The notes: generated by a model not told the origin, from the sequence alone. A stretch of 64,000 bases of DNA from Elioraea tepida (GCF_019203965.1 NZ_CP076448.1:1441001-1505000); one strand, 5' to 3'. Positions 1 to 8,378 are shown, counted from the first letter of the stretch. Made by a program: numbers and translations.

Positions 1-222
1 GCCAAGGCGATGTATGACGCGCTCGTCAAGGAGAGCCATCTCTGCCGGCGGCGCAGCCTGTTCACCCCGCGCAACATGGCCGAGAGCAACGCCGAGCACG
101 CGGCGATCCTGGACGCGATCCGCCGCGGCGATGTCGAGGCGGCGCGGCGCGTCGGCGAGGAGCACATCGTCGCCGGCCGTCGCCGCTTCCTCGACGCGGT
201 GGCGGCGACGGGGGCCGGCTGA
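1..222 (+). CDS. GntR-family (FCD-domain) transcriptional regulator, C-terminal part only
   Basis: The reading frame is open from the first base and stops at 222, so only the last 73 residues are present. The fragment is helical and reads like the end of an FCD ligand-binding domain of FadR-subfamily GntR regulators: an N-x-E-H-x-A-I-L-D-A-I-R-R-G-D stretch, then A-A-R-R-x-x-E-x-H-I, the usual last helices with the conserved His and the Glu/His spacing of FCD proteins. Such regulators commonly sit beside and control carboxylate or sugar-acid catabolic genes, and here an SDR and a tripartite tricarboxylate transporter follow. Identification rests on this C-terminal pattern only; the DNA-binding domain lies outside the window. 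Confidence 0.7.
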   Translation, partial: AKAMYDALVKESHLCRRRSLFTPRNMAESNAEHAAILDAIRRGDVEAARRVGEEHIVAGRRRFLDAVAATGAG

Positions 223-355
223 GGTCGGGCGGCCGCGACAGGCCCGCCCGCGCCGCCTGCGGCCGACCGCGTTCGGCTGACGTCCCGAAGCGGCGCCACG
301 GCGCTGCCGATGCTCCGTGCGGACGGCGTTCCCGTCCGTTCGCGGGCCGCGAGGC

Positions 356-1167
356 TCAGGGCAGCCCCTTGGCGATGCCGCCATCGACATTGACGGTCTG
401 GCCGGTGACGTAGGCGGCACGCGGCGAGGCGAGCCACACCACCATCGTCGCCACCTCCTCGGGCGTGCCGAAGCGGCCGAGCGGGATCTCGCGCGCGAAC
501 TCGGCGATGATCGCGTCAGCCGGCACGCCGCGCTCCGCCGCTAGCCGTTCGGCACGCTCGGTCCACAGCCGCGTCAGCGTCCGGCCGGGTGCCACGGCGT
601 TGACCCGTATCCCCTCAGGCGCGAGCTCGCCCGCGAGCGTCTTGACGAGGCCGAGCAGCCCCGCCTTGTGCACGTTCGACACGATCTGGTGCGGGTGCGG
701 CTGCCGGCCCGAGGCGGCGCCGAGGATCACGATCGCCGGGTCGGTGCCTTGCGAAGAGCCGGCAGGGCGGCGCGCACCAGCCGCACGGCGGAGAGCACGT
801 TGAAGGTGTAGTTGGCGAGCCAGTCCTCGTCGGAGAGCGCCTCGAAGGCGGACCGGACCGAGCCGCCGACGCAGTCGATCAGCGAATCGAGGCCACCGAG
901 CGCAGCGATCGTTGCGGTGACGAGGCGATCCGCCTCGCCCGCGACCGTGAGGTCGGCGGCGAGCGGCACGGCTGCGTTGCCAGTCTCGCGGGCGATCGCC
1001 TCCGCCGCCGTGGCGAGCGCAGGCACGCTCCGCGACGCCATCGCCACGCGCGCGCCTTCCGAGGCGAGGAGCCGCGCGGTGGCAAGCCCGATTCCGGCCG
1101 AGGCGCCGGCCACGAGCACGCGCCGATCTGCAAACCCGAGATCTATTTCCCCCTCCCTCGCGATCAC
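356..1167 (-). pseudogene. SDR-family oxidoreductase, broken by a frameshift near 746-750
   Basis: Two frames together make one complete short-chain dehydrogenase. The N-terminal half (1167 down to about 750) has the Rossmann motif VAGASAGIG near its start and an LAADLTV segment. The C-terminal half, in another frame (about 748 to 356), has VILGAAS, the substitute for the catalytic region with H-x-x-x-x-x-K instead of the usual Y-x-x-x-K, ELAPEGIRVNAVAPG, and the closing YVTGQTVNVDGG. The break lies in the run read as AAGGC on the minus strand; one extra base would restore a continuous protein. A GTG at 1167 is the best start, though the frame is open further upstream. The catalytic Tyr is not evident: the site reads H-P-H-Q-I-V-S-N-V-H-K. 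It is either a decaying gene or a one-base sequencing error; the neighbouring tctC is also broken. Confidence 0.75.
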
Positions 1168-1287
1168 CGAACCGCCCGTCGGAGCGGCAGGCCGGGTGAC
1201 GAGCACGCCGATGCCGGCATCCCGACCCAGCGCGGAGGCCGGCCACCGCCGCGCCAGGAGCAGGACGCTCGACGCCAACCCTTAGCC

Positions 1288-1303
1288 TGTCAACGGTCAA
1301 CAC
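1288..1303. promoter_or_regulatory. operator-like motif, copy 1 (tandem GTTGAC halves)
   Basis: On the minus strand this reads GTGTTGACCGTTGACA, two GTTGAC elements 7 bp apart. A 14/16-identical copy in the opposite orientation lies at 1369-1384. Both sit between the divergent SDR and tctC genes, next to a GntR-family regulator gene. Assignment to that regulator is inference. Confidence 0.4.
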
Positions 1304-1368
1304 ATCAGACATGAGAGCACCGCGGACGAAGCCCAGCCTCGCGCACGCGCTAGGCTGCACGGCCCCGC

Positions 1369-1384
1369 GCGTTGACGGTTGACA
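1369..1384. promoter_or_regulatory. operator-like motif, copy 2 (inverted relative to copy 1)
   Basis: On the plus strand this reads GCGTTGACGGTTGACA, matching the minus-strand copy at 1288-1303 in 14 of 16 positions. The two copies are about 81 bp apart, close to eight helical turns, an arrangement that would permit looping or symmetric control of divergent promoters. The regulator is unproven. Confidence 0.4.
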
Positions 1385-1469
1385 CGCGAGCGGCTCAAGG
1401 CTGGCGCGAGAGGGAACTCAAGCCCTGGGCCAAGATGGCGGAGAAACGCGCATAGCCGCACCACGGAGG

Positions 1470-2459
1470 ACGCTCCGGCGCCGGAGGCTGCTCATCGCCG
1501 CGACTGCGGCATCGCTCGCCGCCCCGCGGGTCCTCCGCGCCCAGGCCTATCCCGACCGCCCGCTGACCATCCTCGTGCCCTTCGCCACGGGCGGCTACAA
1601 CGACCGCTACGCGCGCGCGATCGCGCCGTTCCTGCAGAAGCATTTCGGCCAGCCCGTGGTGGTCCAGAATCGCCCCGGCGGCGGAACGATGCTCGGCAAC
1701 ATGTACGACCTGCAGCAGCCGGACGACGGCTAGATGGTGATGGTGCACTCGGCCGGGCCGTTCATTCCGCTCTCGATCATCACCCGAAACGCCACCTACA
1801 AGGCCGAAGACTTCTGGATGATTAACCTGCCCTCGCGCGACGCCACGCTCGTCGCCACCGCGACGACGAAGCCGATCGCGACGATCGAGGAGGCGATCGC
1901 GCAGCTGCGGCGCGACCCGCGCAGCCTCAGCGTCGGCATCCAGCCCGCCTCGGCCGACCTCGTGAACCTCGCCCTCCTGATGCAGGCCTCCGGAATCGAC
2001 CGGTCGCGGATGCGCATCGTCACCTATGACGGCGGCGGCCCGGCGCGGACCGCGACGATGGGCGGGCATGTCGACATCGGCCTCGTCGGCGGCGAGGGCT
2101 TCCTGCCGGTGAAGGATCGGATCCGTCCTCTGCTCGTCTTCGCCGAGGAGAAGGTGGAAGGCTTCGAGGAGGCGAGGCTGATCACCGACTACGCAAAGGC
2201 GAACGGCTTCGCGCCCGAGTTCGTCGACGGCTCGCAGCGCGGCTTCGTGGTGACGCGACGCTTCCGCGAGCGCGCGCCCGAACGCTACCGTTTCCTCGAG
2301 CAGGTGATCGAGCGAACGACGAAGGACCCCGAGTGCCTCGCCGCGCTGAAGGGGCAGCAGCTCGCCACCACCTGGTACGGGCCGGAGGCCTCGAACGCCG
2401 CCTATCTGCGCAGCGCCGCGCTGATGCAGAACTACGCCGATCTCCTCAAGGGCGCCTGA
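1470..2459 (+). pseudogene. TctC/Bug-family tripartite tricarboxylate transporter binding protein, broken by an amber codon at 1731
   Basis: A continuous frame encodes an Arg-rich signal peptide (R-R-R-R-L-L-I-A-A-T-A-A-S), a cleavage-like R-A-Q-A site, the family start Y-P-D-R-P-L-T-I-L-V-P-F-A-x-G-G, and N-R-P-G-G-G-T. It is then stopped by TAG at 1731-1733, where family members have an aromatic residue (D-G-Y); TAC or TAT to TAG is a one-base change. The frame continues cleanly from 1734 to the TGA at 2459 with a full Bug-type C-terminal domain. No ATG, GTG or TTG occurs in this frame upstream of the signal peptide, down to the stop at 1380, so the N-terminus is damaged too. Bug proteins bind carboxylates in the periplasm for TctAB, and the intact tctB and tctA follow. 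A fragment could still be made from the ATG at 1734 but would lack half the binding cleft. Confidence 0.8.
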
Positions 2460-2482
2460 CGCGGCCTCGCGCGGGGGCGTCG

Positions 2483-2956
2483 TTGCAGGGGGCAGACAGG
2501 GAAGGCAGGCTGCGCCGGATCGCCTGGGGCGAGCTCGCCCTCGTCACGGCACTCGCCGCCCTCGCGCTCGCCTACCTGATCGATGCCCGCTCGGTCTCGC
2601 TCTCCGTCAACAACCTCCTGCTCGTCCAGCCGACGGCGATCCTCGTCCTCGTGCTGTGGGCGGTGATCGCGGCGGGCTGCCTCCGCCGGGGAGCGGACGC
2701 CGCGCCAGCGGCCGCGGGCGATCGGGCCGGCCGGCTGCGCACGCTCGCGATGGTGGCGGCGTTCGGCCTCTTCATCCTCGCGCTCGAGCGCATCGGCTAC
2801 GACGTCGCGATGGCTCTGTTCGTCGCCGCGGGGCTGTTCGTCGGCGGCGAGCGCCGGCCGCTCTGGCTCGTGCTGTTCCCGCTCGCCTTCGCCGCGGCGG
2901 TGATCCTCGGCTTCCGCGCCCTGATCCCCTACCCGTTCCCGACGGCCGTGCTCTGA
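2483..2956 (+). CDS. tctB: tripartite tricarboxylate transporter small membrane subunit, TctB family
   Basis: A protein of about 157 residues with four predicted membrane helices (roughly residues 12-30, 43-62, 81-98 and 105-145 in two segments), matching TctB in size and topology: an early ELALVTALAAL helix, a central cytoplasmic loop rich in Gly/Ala/Arg, and the family ending in Y-P-F-P after a hydrophobic segment. It forms the membrane complex with TctA and uses the TctC binding protein. The start is uncertain: TTG at 2483 is the first good choice after the tctC stop, without a strong ribosome binding site, so it may be translationally coupled. It lies 7 bp before tctA. It appears intact although its binding-protein gene upstream is broken. 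Confidence 0.8.
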   Translation: MQGADREGRLRRIAWGELALVTALAALALAYLIDARSVSLSVNNLLLVQPTAILVLVLWAVIAAGCLRRGADAAPAAAGDRAGRLRTLAMVAAFGLFILALERIGYDVAMALFVAAGLFVGGERRPLWLVLFPLAFAAAVILGFRALIPYPFPTAVL

Positions 2957-2963
2957 GGCCGCG

Positions 2964-4478
2964 ATGATCGACCTCGACGCCGCCGGCTCGGCTGTCACGC
3001 TGCTCGCGGGCTCGCTCGAGGCCTGGATCTGGGTCGTTCCGGGCCTCCTGATCGGCCTCGTGTTCGGCGCCATGCCGGGCATCTCCGTCTCGAGGGCGAT
3101 GGCGCTTGTGCTGCCGGCGACGCTCGACATGGAGGTTTTGCCGGCGATCATCTTCCTCGCCTCGGTCTACACCGGCGCGGGCTTCGGCGGCTCGGTGCCG
3201 GCGGTGCTGATGAACATCCCCGGCACCTCCTCGGCGGTGGCGACCACCTTCGACGGCTACCCGATGGCGCGGCAGGGCCGGCACAACGAGGCGCTCGGCC
3301 TCGCCCTCGTCGCCTCCTGCCTCGGCGTGCTCGGAAGCTGTGCCGTGCTGTTCGTGCTCGTGCAGCCGATCGCTGAGCTCGTGCTCAAGATCGGGCCATT
3401 CGAGATGGCGGCGATCGCGATCTGGGGCCTGGCTCTGCTCGGCTCGCTCGGCGGGTCGTCGCTCGCGCGCGGGCTGTTCGCCGCAGCGATCGGCATCCTG
3501 ATCGGAACCGTCGGCATGAACACCGCGGGCTATCTGCGCGGCACCGCGGGCATCCCCGGGCTGCTCGACGGCGTGCCCACCATCCCGGCCATGGTGGGCC
3601 TGCTCGCGGCGAGCCAGCTCTTCGCGCTCGTGAACACGCGCTTCCTCGTCGAGGCGAAGGAGGACCGCAGGATCAGCCTCGCGCGCATCCTCGCCGGCGG
3701 GGCGCTGGCGCTGCGGCACCCGAAGACGCTCCTGCGCGGGTCGATCATCGGCGCGCTCGTCGGCGCCACCCCGGGGGTGGGGTCCTCAATCTCGAACCTG
3801 CTCTCCTATGCCGAGGCGCGGCGCGTGTCCGAGGACCGGGACAGTTTCGGCAAGGGCAACCCAGAAGGCGTGATCGCGTCGGAGAGCGCGAACTCCTCCT
3901 CCGAGGGCGGGGCGATGGCGACGATGCTCGCCCTCGGCATCCCGGGCGGCGGGGCGACGGCGATCCTGCTCGCCGCCTTCGCGATGCACAACGTGGTGGG
4001 GGGGCCTCGGTTCATGGACCAGAACCGCGACCTCGTCTACGCCATCATCCTGTCGAACTTCGCCCAAGCCCTGCTCCTGCTCGTCGTCGGCACCGGCTTC
4101 GTGTTCGCGGCAAGCGCGATCATGCGGCTGCCGCTCCGCGTCCTCATCGCCTGCGTGCTCGTGCTCGCGACCATGGGCGCCTTCGCGATCGAGGGCTCGA
4201 TCGCCGGGCCCGTGACGTTGTTCGTCTTCGCCGTGCTCGGCTGGCTGATGTCCTCGGCGGGCTACCCGGTCGCCGCGGTCGTCGTCGGGCTCCTGCTCGG
4301 GCAGCTGATCGAGACCGCGCTCCTGCGCGCTTGGCAGCTCTCGGGAGGCGACCCGGCTGAGATCCTCGAGCACCCGGCGGCGCTCGTGATTGTCGTGCTA
4401 ATGATTGCCTCGCTCGCCGCCACCGCGTGGCGCGACCGCCGCCTGCGGCGCACCGAAGATCTGATCACGCCAGGCTGA
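2964..4478 (+). CDS. tctA: tripartite tricarboxylate transporter large permease, TctA family
   Basis: A 504-residue polytopic membrane protein with about 11-12 helices and the signature TctA segments: G-L-V-F-G-A-M-P-G-I-S near residue 35, Y-T-G-A-x-F-G-G-S-V-P-A-V-L-M-N-I-P-G-T near residue 70, and the mirror repeat with G-A-T-P-G-V-G-S and A-x-x-x-A-x-x-A-L-G-I-P-G-G-G-A-T-A in the second half. These Gly/Pro-rich loops are the inverted-repeat hallmark of the family. It is full length. With TctB it imports di- or tricarboxylates or related acids by a binding-protein-dependent, ion-coupled mechanism. The specific substrate cannot be told from the sequence; the binding protein that would define it is disrupted at 1731. 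Confidence 0.93.
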   Translation: MIDLDAAGSAVTLLAGSLEAWIWVVPGLLIGLVFGAMPGISVSRAMALVLPATLDMEVLPAIIFLASVYTGAGFGGSVPAVLMNIPGTSSAVATTFDGYPMARQGRHNEALGLALVASCLGVLGSCAVLFVLVQPIAELVLKIGPFEMAAIAIWGLALLGSLGGSSLARGLFAAAIGILIGTVGMNTAGYLRGTAGIPGLLDGVPTIPAMVGLLAASQLFALVNTRFLVEAKEDRRISLARILAGGALALRHPKTLLRGSIIGALVGATPGVGSSISNLLSYAEARRVSEDRDSFGKGNPEGVIASESANSSSEGGAMATMLALGIPGGGATAILLAAFAMHNVVGGPRFMDQNRDLVYAIILSNFAQALLLLVVGTGFVFAASAIMRLPLRVLIACVLVLATMGAFAIEGSIAGPVTLFVFAVLGWLMSSAGYPVAAVVVGLLLGQLIETALLRAWQLSGGDPAEILEHPAALVIVVLMIASLAATAWRDRRLRRTEDLITPG

Positions 4479-4492
4479 CCTGGCGGGAGGGG

Positions 4493-4636
4493 ATGATGCT
4501 AGAGGAGAGCCTGATCGTCGCGCTCGGCCCGGCGCGCTACCGGGTGCAACGGACGTGGGGCGACCTGCCCGCCGGGGCCGGCGCGCCGACCGACGTCGCC
4601 TGTGCCGCGGCCGTCCGCCTTCAGGCCGGGTCGTGA
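4493..4636 (+). pseudogene. N-terminal stub of an NHL/six-bladed beta-propeller protein
   Basis: A 47-residue frame with a good ribosome binding site (GGGAGGGG just upstream). After a short leader it reads Y-R-V-Q-R-T-W-G-D-L-P-A-G, the characteristic opening of NHL-repeat, peptidylglycine-lyase-like beta-propeller proteins often found near Tct systems in Acetobacteraceae and Burkholderiales. The protein should run to about 300 residues, but the frame stops at 4636 and the next gene is an unrelated methyltransferase starting at an overlapping GTG. It looks like the left edge of a deletion or rearrangement junction. A genuine 47-residue peptide is possible but less likely. Confidence 0.5.
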
Positions 4637-5427
4637 TCCGTCCGACCCTGCGCGGCCGGCTCGACCGTGTCGCACACATCGTCAAGGCGGTGACGCAACA
4701 GCACCATCGCGATCTTCTGCCGCTGCTGCGGCCGGTCGTCGCCTCCGATGCCGTCATCCTCGATGTCGGCGCCCATGCCGGCCAGTTCACCAAGCTCTTT
4801 GCGCGGCTTGCTCCGCGCGGCCGGATCCTCGCCATCGAGCCATCCCCCTACGCGCTTGGGATCCTGCGCCTCGTGGTCGCGCTGCGGCGGCTCCGTCAGG
4901 TCGAGATCGTGCCGGTCGGTGTCTCGGACGCTCCGGGAACGGCCACGCTTCTGACCCCGATCAAGCCGTCCGGTGCCGTCGGGTTCGGCTTGGCGAGCTT
5001 CGCGCGGCGGGTCGACCGCGCGGCGCACCGGTCGGACGCCGTTGCGGTGGAGACGCTGGACGCGATCGCGGACCGCTTTCGGCTCGCGCGCATCGATCTG
5101 GTCAAATGCGACATCGAGGGGTTCGAGGTGCACGCGCTCCGGGGAGCGCGGCGCCTGCTCGAGCGCTTCCGCCCGGTCCTGTTGCTCGAGATTTCCTCAG
5201 CCTCGCTCGCGCGCGCGGGCGAGACCCCGGACGCGATCTGGTCGCTTCTGGCGCCGCTCGGCTATCGCGGCCGGCGCCTCGGCGAGCCGGCGTGGGACGA
5301 CGGCTTCCGCGGCGATGGCGACTATCTGTTCGCCACGCCCGACCGGACCGAACTGACCGATCCCCCACTCCGAAGCGTGGCGGGCGATCGTTCGCAGCGT
5401 CGGCTGACGCCGGCCGGCAGAGCGTAA
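4633..5427 (+). CDS. FkbM-family SAM-dependent methyltransferase
   Basis: About 264 residues from GTG 4633, whose TGA overlap (GTGA) with the preceding stub implies translational coupling. The FkbM core is clear: V-I-L-D-V-G-A-H-A-G-Q-F-T (SAM-binding motif I) near residue 40, a following A-I-E-P-S-P acidic loop, V-K-C-D-I-E-G-F-E-V-H-A-L-R-G-A (the family's D-I-E-G motif), then L-L-E-I-S. FkbM enzymes O-methylate sugars, polyketides or cell-surface glycans. The last 25 residues or so are Arg/Pro-rich with no family counterpart, suggesting an altered C-terminus. Substrate unknown. The abrupt change from a transport operon to a methyltransferase supports a recombination junction here. Confidence 0.85.
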   Translation: MIRPTLRGRLDRVAHIVKAVTQQHHRDLLPLLRPVVASDAVILDVGAHAGQFTKLFARLAPRGRILAIEPSPYALGILRLVVALRRLRQVEIVPVGVSDAPGTATLLTPIKPSGAVGFGLASFARRVDRAAHRSDAVAVETLDAIADRFRLARIDLVKCDIEGFEVHALRGARRLLERFRPVLLLEISSASLARAGETPDAIWSLLAPLGYRGRRLGEPAWDDGFRGDGDYLFATPDRTELTDPPLRSVAGDRSQRRLTPAGRA

Positions 5428-5745
5428 CCCCTGCGGCTGCGAGCGCTGCCGGTGCCTCGCTGACCACGGAACCGCGGCAAAGCCGCCGCGCTGCAAAGGG
5501 GGCGACGCGGTGAGGCGCGGCCAGGCTTCGCGCATCGCATCTCGCCTGTCGAGCGAGTTGTCCGCGCGGGCGGTCGCGGCCGGGCTTGCCCGCGCGTCCT
5601 CTGGCGGCCACGCCTCAGGGGCTGTCGAGGGAACGGGGATTCCGGCTTCGGCTGGCGTCGCCTGGCGGCTGCCCAGCCGGACGGGTGTTCGGCTGGCGGA
5701 AGAGCGTGCGCTGCGAGGGGCTTCGCCTTTGCTCGACCGCGGCAC
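5428..5745. other. intergenic region without a recognisable gene
   Basis: About 320 bp between the FkbM gene and the metE promoter. It is GC-rich, with short open frames on both strands, but none has a recognisable domain, a good ribosome binding site or a neighbour-supported role. I see no convincing hairpin terminator for the FkbM gene. Confidence 0.5.
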
Positions 5746-5774
5746 TTGATCGATAAAAGATATAAGGATAACTT
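5746..5774 (+). promoter_or_regulatory. putative promoter of the metE riboswitch transcript
   Basis: TTGATC at 5746-5751, a 17-bp spacer and TAACTT at 5769-5774. This is the only markedly A/T-rich patch (5746-5779) in the region and ends just before the riboswitch aptamer. It also contains imperfect inverted ATAAAAG/CTTTAT elements that could be an operator. No transcript data. Confidence 0.45.
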
Positions 5775-5779
5775 TATGA

Positions 5780-5982
5780 GGCGTCGGTCCCGCGCGAGCG
5801 GGCGAAGAGGGAAGTCCGTACGGGGAATGCCCCCAAGTCGGACGCTGCCCCAGCAACTGTCGGCGGGAAGTCGCCGGTCCAAGCCTCCGTCGGAGGCGTC
5901 ACTGTGCCACGGCACGGGAAGACCGGACCGGCGATGACGGGCGCGAGCCCAGCACCCGCGAGCCAGGAGACCTGCCGACGCC
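5780..5982 (+). ncRNA. cobalamin (AdoCbl-class) riboswitch
   Basis: The B12 box AGCCAGGAGACCTGCC is exact at 5961-5976. Upstream are the conserved GGGAA element near 5809 and GCTGCCCC-GCAACTGT-like core residues near 5844-5861. The ends close with a perfect 8-bp P1 stem, GGCGTCGG at 5780-5787 with CCGACGCC at 5975-5982. It lies about 75 nt upstream of metE, the B12-independent methionine synthase, a classic target: with cobalamin abundant, the riboswitch represses metE. Downstream of the aptamer, CAGCCCG near 5986 can pair with CGGGCTG near 6021, a possible part of the expression platform; no intrinsic terminator is obvious, so control at translation initiation is likely. The genome should therefore also have cobalamin uptake or synthesis and MetH, not seen here. 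Confidence 0.95.
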
Positions 5983-6057
5983 GTGCAGCCCGTTACTGCG
6001 GGAGCGCGCCACCCTTTCGACCGGGCTGGGTGCACCGGGAGACGGAGACCGACTGCG

Positions 6058-8373
6058 ATGACGATCGCCAGCAATCTCGGCTACCCGCGCATCGGGCCAC
6101 GCCGCGAACTCAAGACCGCCCTCGAAGCCTTCTGGGCCGGCAAGTCCACCGAAGCCGACCTGCTCGCTACCGTAACCGCGCTGCGCGCCGGCGCGCGCGC
6201 GGTCCAGCAGGGCAGCGGCATCAGCCATATCCCCTCGGGCGATTTCGCTCTCTACGACCACGTGCTCGAGACTGCCTGCGCCTTCGCCGCCATCCCCGAG
6301 GGCTATGGCTGGTCGGGCCACGGGCCCGCCGGGCTCGCAACGATCTTCGCGCTCGCGCGCGGTGCGCGCGGCACCGCGGCGGAGCGGGAGGCGGGCATCC
6401 CCGGCACGGCCACGGCGCTCGAGATGACGAAGTGGTTCGACACCAACTACCACTACCTCGTGCCGCGCCTCTCGGCGCGAATGCGCTTTCGCCTGCTGCA
6501 CAACCGCTGGGCCGAGGCTTATGCCGACGGGGTGGCGCATGGCACGCGCACGCGCCCCGTTCTGCTTGGCCCGGTCTCGTTCCTCCTCTTGTCCAAGACC
6601 GAGGACGGATCGCGCCCGCTCGAGCTTCTGCCCGCCCTGCTGCCGGCCTACGCTGAGGGGTTGCGCGGCATCGCCGAAGCCGGCGCCGCCTGGGTACAGA
6701 TCGACGAACCCTGCCTCGTCATGGACCTCCCGCCCGGCGCTGCGGAGGCCTATCGCACCGGCTTTCGTGCGCTTGCGGATGCCGCGCCGGGGCTGAACCT
6801 GCTGCTGACCACCTATTTCGAGGGCCTGCGCGACAATCTCGCGCTGGCTACCTCGCTGCCGGTCGCTGGCTTGCATGTGGATCTCGTCCGCGCGCCCTGG
6901 CAGCTCGACGACGTGCTGGATGCACTCCCGAAGGATCGCTGGCTCTCTCTTGGCGTCGTGGACGGCCGCAATGTCTGGCGCACCGACCTGCGCCGGGCGC
7001 TCGCGCAGCTCCGCGCCGCCGAGGCGGCGGGCTTCGGCAGGCGGCTGATGGTCGCGCCCTCTTGCTCGCTGCTTCACGTGCCGCACAGCGTCGCGATGGA
7101 GACCACGCTCGACCCAGCGCTGAAGCGCCGCCTCGCCTTCGCCAACGAGAAGCTGAAGGAGGTCGCCATCCTGGCGCGCGCCGTGGACGAGGGCGAGCAG
7201 GCCGTCGCGGCCGCGTTCGAGGAGAGCGACCGGGTGCTCGCCGAGGCCCGCCAGGATGCCCGGCTGCACGATCCGGCGGTCGCTGCGCGCCTCGCTGCCA
7301 TCACGCCGGAGATGGAGCGACGGGCCAGCGCCTATCCGGTGCGCGCCATCGCGCAGGCCGCGCGGCTCCGCCTACCGAAGCTGCCGGTGACGTCCATCGG
7401 CTCCTTCCCCCAGACGACCGAGGTCCGGGCGCTGCGCGCACGCCTCGCCCGCGGCGAACTCGACCAGGAAGGTTACGAGGCCGAGATCGAACGCCTGATC
7501 GCCGACGCGGTGCGCTGGCAGGAGGAGATCGGTGTGGACGTACCGGTCCATGGCGAGTTCGAGCGCAACGACATGGTGAAGTACTTCGGCGAACAACTCT
7601 CTGGCTTCGCTTTCACGAAGCACGGCTGGGTGCAATCCTACGGCAGCCGCTGCGTCGCCCCGCCGATCATCTGGGCGGACGTCTCGCGCCCCGCCCCGAT
7701 GACCGTCCGCTGGTCGGCCTACGCGCAGTCGCTGACGGACAGGCCGATGAAGGGCATGCTGACCGGGCCCGTGACAATGCTGCAATGGTCCTTCGCGCGC
7801 ACCGACATCCCGCGCGAAACCATTTGCCGGCAGATCGCGCTCGCGCTCCGCGACGAGGTGGCTGACCTCGAGGCCGCCGGCATCCCGATCATCCAAATCG
7901 ACGAGCCGGCCTTCCGGGAGGGGCTGCCGCTGCGCATGGCGGACCGTGCCGACTATCTCCGCTGGGCCGTCGCCTGCTTCCGCCTCGCCTCGAGCGTGGT
8001 GCGCGACGACACTCAGATCCACACCCACATGTGCTACAGCGAGTTCAACGACATCATCGCCGATATCGCGGCGATGGACGCCGACGTGATCTCGATCGAG
8101 ACCGCGCGCAGCAACATGGAGCTGCTTGAGGCCTTTCTGGACTTCAACTACCCGAACGAGATCGGGCCGGGCGTATGGGACATCCATTCGCCCCGCGTTC
8201 CCACGGCCGAGGAGATGGCTGGGCTGTTGCGCCGCGCGACCAATCGTATTCCCGTCGAGCGGCTGTGGGTGAACCCCGATTGCGGCCTCAAGACACGCAG
8301 CTGGAGTGAGGTCAAGCCCGCGATGTTCAACCTGGTGAACGCCGCTCGGAAACTGCGTGCCGAACTGACGTGA
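6058..8373 (+). CDS. metE: cobalamin-independent methionine synthase
   Basis: A 771-residue protein with the two homologous barrels of MetE. It starts M-T-I-A-S-N-L-G-Y-P-R-I-G-P-R-R-E-L-K, the invariant N-terminus, which fixes ATG 6058 even though the frame is open upstream. It carries W-F-D-T-N-Y-H-Y near residue 125, the linker before V-T-S-I-G-S-F-P-Q-T that opens the catalytic domain, G-E-F-E-R-N-D-M-V, the zinc-ligand motif H-T-H-M-C-Y-S-E-F-N-D and the second cysteine motif N-P-D-C-G-L-K-T-R. It transfers the methyl group of 5-methyltetrahydrofolate polyglutamate to homocysteine in the cytoplasm. Expression is predicted to be governed by the upstream cobalamin riboswitch. It is monocistronic, followed within 10 bp by a strong hairpin. 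Confidence 0.98.
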   Translation: MTIASNLGYPRIGPRRELKTALEAFWAGKSTEADLLATVTALRAGARAVQQGSGISHIPSGDFALYDHVLETACAFAAIPEGYGWSGHGPAGLATIFALARGARGTAAEREAGIPGTATALEMTKWFDTNYHYLVPRLSARMRFRLLHNRWAEAYADGVAHGTRTRPVLLGPVSFLLLSKTEDGSRPLELLPALLPAYAEGLRGIAEAGAAWVQIDEPCLVMDLPPGAAEAYRTGFRALADAAPGLNLLLTTYFEGLRDNLALATSLPVAGLHVDLVRAPWQLDDVLDALPKDRWLSLGVVDGRNVWRTDLRRALAQLRAAEAAGFGRRLMVAPSCSLLHVPHSVAMETTLDPALKRRLAFANEKLKEVAILARAVDEGEQAVAAAFEESDRVLAEARQDARLHDPAVAARLAAITPEMERRASAYPVRAIAQAARLRLPKLPVTSIGSFPQTTEVRALRARLARGELDQEGYEAEIERLIADAVRWQEEIGVDVPVHGEFERNDMVKYFGEQLSGFAFTKHGWVQSYGSRCVAPPIIWADVSRPAPMTVRWSAYAQSLTDRPMKGMLTGPVTMLQWSFARTDIPRETICRQIALALRDEVADLEAAGIPIIQIDEPAFREGLPLRMADRADYLRWAVACFRLASSVVRDDTQIHTHMCYSEFNDIIADIAAMDADVISIETARSNMELLEAFLDFNYPNEIGPGVWDIHSPRVPTAEEMAGLLRRATNRIPVERLWVNPDCGLKTRSWSEVKPAMFNLVNAARKLRAELT

Positions 8374-8378
8374 CCAAA

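Noticed and set aside
1731-1733. TAG in tctC as programmed readthrough or pyrrolysine/other recoding
   Set aside because: No recoding signal or decoding machinery is visible, the N-terminus also lacks a start, and the neighbouring SDR is frameshifted, so decay or error is simpler.
5510-5749. 79-codon plus-strand frame upstream of metE
   Set aside because: No ribosome binding site, no recognisable domain, overlaps antisense frames of similar quality and the metE promoter.
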